Source: Prorocentrum cordatum (taxonomy: Eukaryota; Sar; Dinophyceae; Prorocentrales; Prorocentraceae). From it: a stretch of 32,500 nucleotides of DNA. The translations under genes and the position numbers were made by a program. The stretch covers positions 1-32,500 of the forward strand of contig CAUYUJ010000921.1 in assembly GCA_963575745.1 (NCBI GenBank), given 5' to 3'. This document shows positions 19,409 to 26,558 of the stretch, piece after piece. The stretch's first letter is position 1. Each line of letters starts with the position of its first letter. Under the pieces are notes generated by a model. It did no database searches. It was not told the origin of the DNA and saw only the letters and a program-made list of their open reading frames with translations.

Positions 19409-19483
19409 CCGGGTTGTATTTCTTCTTTCTGGTGTGGAGCTGTGTCTGTGAGCAGACGCTGCCTCTTTAGCACGTTCCTCGTT

Positions 19484-19660
19484 CCTCCTCCGCCTCCTCC
19501 TCCTGCGCCTTCGCCTCCGCCTCCGCCTCCGCCTCCTCCTCCTCCTCCTCCTCCTCCTCCTCTTCCTCCCCCTCCTGCTCCTCCTCCTCCTCCTCCTCCT
19601 CGTCCTCCTCCTCGTCCTCCTCCTCCTCCTCCTCCTCCTCCTCCTCCCTCCTCCTCCTGT
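19484..19660 (+). repeat. CCT microsatellite at the 3' end of the second retroelement
   Basis: (CCT)n with CCG and GCT interruptions begins about 75 bp after the last retroelement stop. It may be a simple-repeat 3' tail of the element or a neighbouring microsatellite. Confidence 0.85.
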
Positions 19661-19694
19661 AGGGGTCTGTGCACCTGCCGCTTCGCGGGCGCGA

Positions 19695-19870
19695 TCATCG
19701 GGGGGGTAGGGGGTCAAGGGGGGAGGGGGGAGGGCGGGAGGCGAAGAGGGGAGGGAGGGAGGGAGGGAGGGAGGAGGGGGGGAGGGGCGAGGGGAGGAGA
19801 GCAGGGGTGAGGGGAGCAGATGGGAAGGATGGGGAGGGGAGGGAGAGGAGAGCCGGCGGGGACCACTGCC
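19695..19870 (+). repeat. G-rich GGGA/GGAGG tract
   Basis: Purine-rich DNA with many G3-G6 runs and (GGGA)n around 19750-19775. It is a strong candidate for G-quadruplex formation. No gene. Confidence 0.75.
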
Positions 19871-19899
19871 CACCTCTTCTCCCTTCTCTCCTTCTGCTC

Positions 19900-21290
19900 T
19901 CCTGGTGCCCATTCGCTGCCAGGCGCTACGAGGCACCAGTCTCAGGGCAAAAACCGCTGAAGCGCGCGACCACGCTCGACGAGCGGGGAACACCCCTTTC
20001 GTGGTTCAACCTTCCGCTGGGCCTCTTCATGCTGAGAGCGTCCCAGCGCAGATCCATCCTCCACCGCATACGTACCACCCGCCACAACCTTTGCGCGCTG
20101 GCCGCCGTGCGGCAGGGCATCGGCTTCTATGCTCCGACACGGCTACAGCGCACTGAGGGCAAGGCCCGCTGTACTGCCTGGTAACTGAGACTGTTGTGCA
20201 ATTACCTCTGCGGGGATGATCACGCCCAACGATGGTGTGCTGGTGCTGGTGCTGGTGCTTCAGCCGACGACTCCCTCCTGTGCCGCTGGTGCAACGAAGA
20301 GGAACAGACTCAGGAGCACACCGTCTGGCGGTGCCCCTGCTGGGTCCACGAACGGAAAGCATCGGGCCTCCAAACCTCCCACGAACAATGGCGTGACCTG
20401 CCGCTGCACACACGCCACTGCGGTCTCCTCGAAGAGGACCCTCGTCTTGTCGACCTCCTAGCTGACCTGGCCTGCGATCCCCTGCCGCGGCCCATCCCGC
20501 GGCTGGCGCCAGAAGCCGACCAGTCGACGTCCGCGATGAGTGCACCGACGATGCCGGCGGGTGGCGATGGGCGTACGCAGCCACACCAAGCACGATCGCT
20601 CCTGGCCCGGCCTGGTCACGGCGTCTGCTCTGTTCCGAAGCACCGCCTTGACTACTCTCGGCTAGACGTAAGAGTGACCCTTCGCCGGAGTGACCCTTTG
20701 GTGCGGGCACAGAGGGGCCCCCAGATGGCTGAAAGCGAGGCAGGAGCAGCGGCTTGCGCGCCCAGTTTTGGTCCCCCCGCGGCCCCCAAAAAGCGCGCAG
20801 CAAAGGTCACTCTTGCCCAGGGTCACTCTTGCGTGTAGCCGATGCTCGGCCAGGGTCCACGGCCTGGCCCAGCCAGCCCCGCGAGCGGAGACCCTGGCCC
20901 TGCTCCGCCGCGGTCGCCACGGCCGAGCGCCCCGTGCGCGGCGTCGCCGATCACCAGGCTGGCGTCGATGGATTCCAGGCCCTCCTGGCCGACCACCATC
21001 CCCTTGCGACAGGCTCTCGGGCCGACGTCTGGCGGAGCCTCTGCCGCGTCGTGCAGGCATAGTCAGACCTGTTCAGGGTCGAGAAGAGAAGGGGCAAATC
21101 ACGGCCTCGTCTCGCCCGGGCCGAAGCCTTCAGCTGACGCGCCGACGAGCTGGCCACGCACGGAGCCCGCCTCCGCCATCTGCCGCGAGACGTTGCCGAG
21201 GCCGCCGAGTGGCGCCACAGGCTTGCGGCGGTGCTCCACAGCGCGGAGGTGGCCATCTGCGACCGCCGCCACTGTACCCTGCCCCTCCCT
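19900..21290 (+). mobile_element. Third retroelement remnant (zinc knuckle and RNase H) interrupted by family F
   Basis: One frame runs 19900-20640 with a single TAA at 20182. It reads RATTLDERGTPLSWFNLP and TTRHNLCALAAVRQ, then a zinc knuckle LLCRWCNEEEQTQEHTVWRC (C-x2-C, H-x4-C) near 20277-20340. A weak RNase H start (DAGGWRWAY) lies in another frame near 20545. Beyond the family F insert (about 20658-20842) RNase H resumes: GLAQPAPRAETLALLR with the catalytic Glu, VADHQAGVDGFQALLADH with an acidic residue, RADVWRSLCRVV and RADELATHGARL. It is the 3' part of an element related to, but distinct from, the one at 16190-19410. Confidence 0.7.
20658..20842. mobile_element. Family F: ~185-bp terminal-inverted-repeat (MITE-like) element
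   Basis: The left end 20658-20700 (TCGGCTAGACGTAAGAGTGA, then CCCTT...GAGTGACCCTTTG) is inverted at 20801-20842 with few differences, giving ends of about 40 bp. Each end holds two GAGTGACC words. An inner stem pairs GCGCGC at 20756 with GCGCGC at 20793, along with TTTTGG and CCAAAA. CTCGGCTAG (20657) and CTCGGCCAG (20845) may be a target duplication, although the left copy overlaps the inverted end. It has no coding capacity. It splits an RNase H domain, which resumes on the far side. Confidence 0.78.
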
Positions 21291-21300
21291 GGCTGACGCG

Positions 21301-21400
21301 CTGAGGAGGAGGAGGAGGAGGAGGGGGAGGAGGGGGAGGAGGGGGAGGAGGTGGAAAGGGGGGAGGAGGAAGTGGGAGGAGGACGACGAAAAAGGAGGAG
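21301..21400 (+). repeat. GGA microsatellite
   Basis: (GGA)n with GGGGGA interruptions directly after the third retroelement remnant. Confidence 0.85.
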
Positions 21401-21419
21401 CGAGGAGGAGGAAGTTCAG

Positions 21420-22280
21420 CAGGGTAGCATGTGGCGATCGCTCTTGGAGGTTGGAGTGGGTGTGGTGCTTCATTGGACTAGGAAGTTCTAGTGAGACTGT
21501 GGGTTTTATCATGGTTTTCGAGGGGCGAACCCCACTGCGTGAAGCCAAGGCCACTCGCCTCTGGTACGGCGACGCCAGGGACACCAGGCCCGCCAGGGCC
21601 TGGTCCCCCGGGACCTCTGGACCCGCCAGGGCCCGACGACTTCGACGACCTCGAAGCGACCCCTGGGATCGCTGCCCTGGCGACCTCGACGGCGACGAGA
21701 AAGACCTGCTCGAGCTCGTTGGTATCCCCGGCAGCGGCAATGCCGAAGACACGCGCGTTTCCCACGTTTGTTGTCCGCTGGAATCTGCGGCGATCTCGCG
21801 CCGCGAACGAGTTTCGCCCGCCCCTGCGGCGGCAATCTTCTCGTCAATTCGTTGGTACCGCGCCCTGGATCAACTTGACCGCTCCCTGTCCGCCGCCTCG
21901 GAGCCGCCAACCAAAAAAGTGTTTCCCACGCCCCGTTCCACGGACAATCCGCTCCCCCTGGCGACGCCGACTCGCACGACGCGTGCGAGGGGGACGACGA
22001 AGACCTTACCGTTCCCGGTAGCGCTCCCCACCACCGCGGGGCCGCCGATCACCTTTCCCAGCCACCGCGCCTCCTGTCACCCGGCTATCACGAGCACGCC
22101 CCAATTCCGGTGGTGCCTTGCCCAAAACCACCCCACCCTTCCAGGGGTTGTAGGAGCCGTCCCATACCGGCCATCTGGCGCGGACCCACGGGGGCGAGGT
22201 AGGGGTCCCGGACTGTCATCGCACCAGAGCCGTCGCCACAAGCCGCTGCGCTGGCCAGTTCTTCTGAACACCGATTAGAT
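21420..22280 (+). other. Unassigned region with protein-like phrases in three frames
   Basis: A 478-codon frame spans 20842-22278 but runs through retroelement shadow and a GGA tract, so its length is not evidence of a gene. Protein-like phrases are spread over frames: a Gly-Pro-Pro run (TPGPPGPGPPGPLDPPGPDD, about 21565-21625), LDGDEKDLLELVGIPGSG (about 21680-21735), and SHDACEGDDEDLTVPGSAP in the third frame (about 21972-22030). It may be a spliced or decayed gene. I recognise no domain and propose no function. Confidence 0.3.
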
Positions 22281-22320
22281 GCTCGTTCTGGGACCTTCCT
22301 GGGCCCCACCTAACAGATCT

Positions 22321-22408
22321 GTTCGACCCCAGTTCGACTCAAGTTCGACTCAAGCTCGGTCCAAGTTCGACTCAGGTTCGACTCAGGTTCGACTCAAGGT
22401 CGGCTCAA
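22321..22408 (+). repeat. 11-bp tandem repeat, 8 copies
   Basis: Eight head-to-tail copies of GTTCGACTCAA, with variants such as GCTCGGTCCAA and GGTCGGCTCAA. It decays into further TCGAC words up to 22425. No open frame is implied (11 is not a multiple of three). Confidence 0.85.
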
Positions 22409-22607
22409 ATCGACGAACGTTCGACGCAGCTTTGACGCACGAGTGGAGCGAGCGTCTCCAGGAAGGCCCCCAGAATGAGCATCCAACACCGAGCCCCCGC
22501 CCCACTCGCACCTCCCGCCACCAGGCCCGCGCCTGGCGATGCACCCGCCTGAGGCCAAGCCGGATGCCGAATCCTCGAGCGGACTCGGTTTCGCCTCGGT
22601 GGGACAG

Positions 22608-22865
22608 CCGCGGTGCAATACTCTTTTTTTGATTCGCGGCCCGCAAGGAAAAGTCCAGAGGGCGGTGTAAACGAGGCTGGGGCACAGCGCACGGGAAGGC
22701 AGATAATTAACGGCGCAGCACAAGTGCCGGCCGAGAAGGCAACCGCGAAGGCGCCGGCAGAATCCCGGGCGTCACACGCGACTACCAGAAGCAGCTGAGC
22801 ATGTGCCAGCAGCAGAAATTCACAGCGCTGGACATGTGCCAGCAAAGAACCGCGGTGCAATACTC
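22608..22865 (+). repeat. Direct repeat CCGCGGTGCAATACTC, 242 bp apart
   Basis: The 16-bp word is identical at 22608-22623 and 22850-22865. ATGTGCCAGCA also recurs at 22801 and 22834. The second 16-bp copy lies 15 bp before family A copy 3, so these may be scars of earlier insertions. Confidence 0.6.
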
Positions 22866-22880
22866 GCAGAGGAGGGAAAT

Positions 22881-23020
22881 GGTACCCCTACCGCTACCTT
22901 TCTCTAGTTTCCCCCCTCTGTGGGCCTCCCGGGAGGCCCTCGCCGCCACCGCTTGGTTCGCCTCGAAATCCTTCTCAGAACGCACCCCAGGAGAGGTCCG
23001 GGGGTAGCGGTATTGGTACC
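22881..23020. mobile_element. Family A copy 3: 140-bp inverted-repeat element, complete
   Basis: The ends GGTACCCCTACCGCTACC (22881-22898) and its inverted partner at 23003-23020 match at 16 of 18 positions. The interior aligns with copy 2 at 434-592 (GGGAGGCCCTCG, GCTTGGTTCGC, AGAACGCACCCC, GGAGAGGTCC). It has no coding capacity, so it is MITE-like. The right end abuts a CCT microsatellite. Confidence 0.75.
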
Positions 23021-23300
23021 GCCTCCTCCTCCTCCTCCTCTTCGTCCTCCTCCTCCTCCTCCTCCTCCTCCTCCTCCTCACCCCCTCCTCCTCCTCCGCC
23101 TTCCCCCCTCCCCTCCCCTCCTCCTCCCCCCTCCCCCTCCTCCTCCTCCTCCTCCTCCTCCTCCTCCTCCTCCTCCTTTCGCCTCCTCCCCTCTCCTCCT
23201 CCTCCTCCTTTTCCTCCTCCTCCTCCTCCTCCTCCTCCTCCTTCCTCCTCCTCCTCCTTTTCCTCCTCCTCCTCCTCCTCCCGCTCCCCCTCCTCCACCT
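23021..23300 (+). repeat. CCT microsatellite, 280 bp
   Basis: Nearly continuous (CCT)n with TTT, CCC and CGC interruptions, immediately following family A copy 3. Confidence 0.95.
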
Positions 23301-23323
23301 TTCCTTCTCCTCCTTGTCTCCCC

Positions 23324-23790
23324 ATGCTTGCCGAGGATGCGCTTGTCCTGCGTCTAGAAGCAAGTTGGGGTCTTTACCGCTGTGCCGCATGCCGCTCGAT
23401 CGAGGGCCGCCTTCAGTGCGCGTGCTGCAGCGACCACGCATGGGACGGCATGTGGCGCGGCCGTCGTCTTTGCCCAGGGTCTCGGAAAGGGCTTCGTATG
23501 CAGGGCGTGCTGGGTACAGTGCGCAAGTTTTGAGGAGCAGGATGCCTGGGCCAACTGGTTCGGTAGGCGGTCCCAGTACTATCCTGCGCTCCTCCCTGGG
23601 CTGTCACTCGAGCAGCGCCTTGCAGGCATCTCAGCTTTCCACCGCCCTCTTTGTTGCTTTGAACCTCCTTGTCGCGGGTCGCCCCCCTGCGAATCAGGTT
23701 ATTTAATCGCTTCGCTCGTTCCGCCGGCCCATGTAGCCTCATCTCTGCGGTTTGCCCGAGGGATCGTTGTCAATGCGGCGTTGGTGGGGT
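23324..23790 (+). pseudogene. Cys-rich (zinc-finger-like) remnant
   Basis: One frame reads LYRCAACRSIEGRLQCACC then DHAWDGMWRG (23370-23465). A second frame takes over as LGKGFVCRACWVQCASFEEQ, then DAWANWFGRRSQYYPALLPG (23480-23590). The combined pattern C-x2-C, C-x-C-C, H, C-x2-C-W resembles a zinc-binding module, but the two halves are in different frames, so the gene is broken or spliced. No named family is assigned. The downstream part (to 23790) is Ser/Pro/Ala-rich. Confidence 0.4.
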
Positions 23791-23799
23791 TTTCTTGGC

Positions 23800-23918
23800 A
23801 GGCGTTTCGGGGGTCTCTTGGAGGCAGTGTTGAAGCCTCTTGAGGTCTCCTGGGGGCTGTTTTGGGGGCGTCTTGGGGGCGTTTTGGGGGCCTCTTGGGG
23901 GCCTCTTGGGGCTTCCTC
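23800..23918 (+). repeat. Degenerate 11-12-bp TCTTGGGGGC repeat
   Basis: About ten steps of GTCTTGGGGGC, GTTTTGGGGGC and CTCTTGGGGGC, more regular toward 23915. The opposite strand reads as Pro/Lys/Arg repeats; not taken as a gene. Confidence 0.75.
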
Positions 23919-23984
23919 TGGCTGGTACGCAGAACGTGTTTCGGGGGGGGGGACCATAGCCACCGAAAACGATCAAATCGGAGA

Positions 23985-24335
23985 AAAACTGATCAGGCCA
24001 GGGGGGTCACTGACAACGGCCAGGGGGGGTCACTGACAACGGCCAGGGGGCCCACTGACAACGGCCAGGGGGCCCACTGACAACGGCCAGGGGGGTCACT
24101 GACAACGGCCAGGGGGGGTCACTGACAACGGCCAGGGGGCCCACTGACAACGGCCAGGGGGCCCACTGACAACGACAGGGGGGGTCACTGACAACGGCCA
24201 GGGGGGGTCACTGACAACGGCCAGGGGGGTCACTGACAACGGCCAGGGGGGTCCACTGACAACGGCCAGGGGGGGTCACTGACAATGGCCAGGGGGCCCA
24301 CTGACAACGGCCAGGGGGTGGACTGACAACGCCGT
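23985..24335 (+). repeat. 22/23-bp minisatellite with 4-unit higher-order repeat
   Basis: CACTGACAACGGCCAG followed by a G-rich linker occurs at 24008, 24031, 24053, 24075, 24097, 24120, 24142, 24164, 24186, 24209, 24231, 24254, 24277 and 24299, with degenerate end units near 23985 and 24321. The base pair before CAC is either GT (T-type) or CC (C-type). The order TTCC-TTCC-TT gives an 89-bp higher-order period (24008, 24097, 24186). Unit 24164 lacks GGC. There are no unique spacers, so it is a minisatellite and not a CRISPR. Confidence 0.95.
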
Positions 24336-24376
24336 CGGGCGGGCCTAGGGTGGTGGTGGTGAGCAGGAGAAGGCCA

Positions 24377-24421
24377 TGGAGGAGGAGGAGGAGGAGGAGG
24401 AGGAGGAGGAGGAGGAGGAGG
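24377..24421 (+). repeat. Pure (GGA)15 microsatellite
   Basis: Uninterrupted GGA tract between the minisatellite and family G copy 1. Confidence 0.95.
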
Positions 24422-24477
24422 AAAAGGAGGGGGGACGATGGGGAGTCAGAGGAGGGCCGTTTGAGGAGGCCTCCCAA

Positions 24478-24713
24478 ACGGGGTCCGAGTAGATGGGGTC
24501 GGAGGATCGCGCCGTATCACCGATGCATCATCACCGATGCATCACCGATGCATCGGCGATGCGATGCATCGGCGACACATCGGCGATGCATCGGCGCCAT
24601 CGGCTCGGCGACGTGGGCGTGGACCTGGAAGAACTCGGGCTCCGCATCGAGCCGCATCGCCGATGCATCGGCGATGCGGAGCGAGCCTCCGACCCCATCT
24701 ACTCGGACCTCGT
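24478..24713 (-). mobile_element. Family G copy 1: 236-bp inverted-repeat element rich in GATGCATC
   Basis: The ends 24478-24505 and 24686-24713 are inverted copies over 28 bp with one mismatch (core GTCCGAGTAGATGGGGTCGG). The interior is crowded with the palindrome GATGCATC and its extension CCGATGCATCGG. A block GGCGATGCGGCTCGATGCGG followed by AGCCCGAG, read on the minus strand, matches copies 2 and 3. This copy is therefore inverted relative to them. It lies just upstream of gene A. There is no real ORF; translations give MHRRCIGDA-type repeats. Confidence 0.85.
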
Positions 24714-24763
24714 CTAGGAGTGGCCTTCGGGGGCCCCCCGCTCGCCGCAGCCTTTGGGCTTGC

Positions 24764-24781
24764 AGGGCGGCGGCGGGGGCT
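24764..24781 (+). promoter_or_regulatory. Candidate trans-splice acceptor upstream of gene A
   Basis: TTGCAG|GG at 24760-24767 lies 16 nt before the proposed start codon at 24782; a second AG follows CGCTCGCCGC at 24749-24750. Dinoflagellate mRNAs receive the spliced leader at an AG close to the start. Which AG is used, if any, cannot be told. Confidence 0.3.
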
Positions 24782-26456
24782 ATGGAGGGCGAGGACGTCC
24801 TCGACGACCTCTTCGACGAGGATCCCTCCCCCCGCTTCCAAGAGGGATTTAGCAGCCAGGCCCTGGGGCCCCTGGCCCGCGGGCCGGGGGGTCCAGGGGT
24901 CTGGCTACTAAATGGGCCTCTTGGGCCTCTTCTCCGAGGACGACGGCGCCGCGCCGCCGCCCGGCGAGGCTGCCGCCCCGGCGCCGGCGCCGGCGCCGGC
25001 GCCGGCGGCAGCAGCGCCGGCGGCCGTCCGGCACGCGCTGCGCCGTGCCCGGCGCACCACGGCGCAGCAGGCGGATGCGGCTCGCGGCCTGCGCCGGGAG
25101 AATGCGAGGCCACGGGGCCAAACGGAGGATGGCGGTGGGAGGGGGGAGGAGGAGGACGTCGGGTTTCGTGGAGGCGGGGGGGGAAGGGGGAGGGCGAGGG
25201 GGAAGGACGGGCGCGCCGAACCTCCCCAGGCTTCGGCGGGCCCTGTCCGACGTCAACACCACGCAGGCAGGCGTCCTGGCACAGGCCGCCAGCTCCATCA
25301 ACGCCCGCGGGGCACTGCGGGCTGGCGTGGAGGTCGGCCGCCGGAGGAGAAGAGGAGGAGGAAGAGGAGGAGGAGGAGGAGGAGAAGGAGGAGGAGAAGG
25401 GAGAGGAAAAGGAAGAAGGGAAGGAGGAGGAGGAGGGGGAGCAGGAGGAGGGGGAGGAGGAGGAGGAGGAGGAGGAGGAGGAGGAGGAGGAGGAGGAGGG
25501 GGAGGAGGAGCCAAGGTGATGTGTGGTCCTGAGGCCCATCCCCAAGAGCCCCCCAGTCAAAAGAGGGGGAGGAGTTGGAGGAGGATGAGGAAGGGGAGGA
25601 AGGGGAGGAGGGGGGGAGGAGGGGAGCCCGAGGTCATCGTTCATCGCCCTGGCAGGGCCAGGGCCAAGGCGGCCAGCGCGCACCACGCGAAGGCTGGTCA
25701 ATCTCCCCTCTCCCCCCAAGATCGCGCCGCGTCGCCGATGCATAGGCGATGCGACTCGATGCGGGGCCCGAATTTCTCTCCACGCTGACGTCTCCAGCGC
25801 GTCCTCGATGTTGTCGCCGATGCATCGCCGATGTCTCTTCGATGCATCGCCGTTGCGGCGCGATCGTTTGACCCCATCTAGTCGGACCCCATCGGAGGCC
25901 TCCATGCTCCTCCTCCCCCCTTTATTTCCCCGCTCTCCCACCTCGCTCTTCGATATTCGATCCCTCGCCCCCCACCCCCCCTCTCTGCCTTCCCCCCCTG
26001 CGCGGGCGGAGGCGTTCCCCCCCCTGTGCGGGCGGAGGCGTTTCCGGGGGATTCCTTATCTGATGAGGGCGGCAGGCTTCGATTGGAGTTCCACCGGCCT
26101 CCAGACGCTGGCGCCCTTATACATGGAGGGGGCCGAGGGCCCCGAAGGGCCCCGCGACTTTTCGCCAGTCGACTTGTGGGGGTCGGGCCAGATAAATCCA
26201 GGTTAGATCCAGGTAAACGGTAAATCGTGGCCCGCCCTTTCGCCCTCCCCCCCCCCCGTCCCGTCGCGCTCGCAGGCTAGCAAGCTATCGCTGCGCCTCG
26301 GGGTGCGCAAGGCCAAGGTCAGGGGCAAAGGCAAGTACCAGAGCATCGGGCCCAAGTGCAGGATCCAGGTCGCGTTCGACGAGGACTTTCTCTCCCCCGC
26401 CCCTCCCTCCCTCCCTCGCTGCCGCCGTCGGTGATGATGGTGATGATGATGATGAC

Positions 26457-26491
<35 letters not shown>

Positions 26492-26521
26492 CGATGACGA
26501 TGATGATGATGATGACGATGG

Positions 26522-26558
<37 letters not shown>

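Larger units (their letters stand above)
16190..19410 (+). mobile_element. Second non-LTR-type retroelement (RT, zinc knuckle, RNase H, zinc tail), degenerate
   Basis: Order on the plus strand: linker before the RT (EFQEWTDVWTRHEEPALV, about 16165), RT 16384-17095, connection/thumb 17098-17745, zinc knuckle about 17850-17935, RNase H 18100-18690, and C-terminal zinc motifs 18840-19310. This is the architecture of the abundant dinoflagellate RT family as I know it. At least six frame changes split it. It ends just before a CCT microsatellite at 19484. It differs from the 7318 element in domain content and sequence. The 5' end is not defined. Confidence 0.8.

Noticed and set aside
18677-19993. 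438-codon Pro/Arg/Ser ORF on the minus strand
   Set aside because: It is antisense to the second retroelement and a CCT tract; no domain.
20842-22278. A 478-codon plus-strand ORF
   Set aside because: It crosses the RNase H remnant out of frame and a GGA tract; only short parts could be coding.
23985-24335. Possible CRISPR array (regular 22/23-bp repeats)
   Set aside because: Repeats are head to tail with only 6-7 bp of G-rich linker in two recurring types; there are no unique spacers, leader or cas genes, and the context is eukaryotic.
24518-24680. MHRRCIGDA-type repeat peptides around family G
   Set aside because: They are translations of the GATGCATCGGC palindromes, appear on both strands because the word is palindromic, and show no coding bias.
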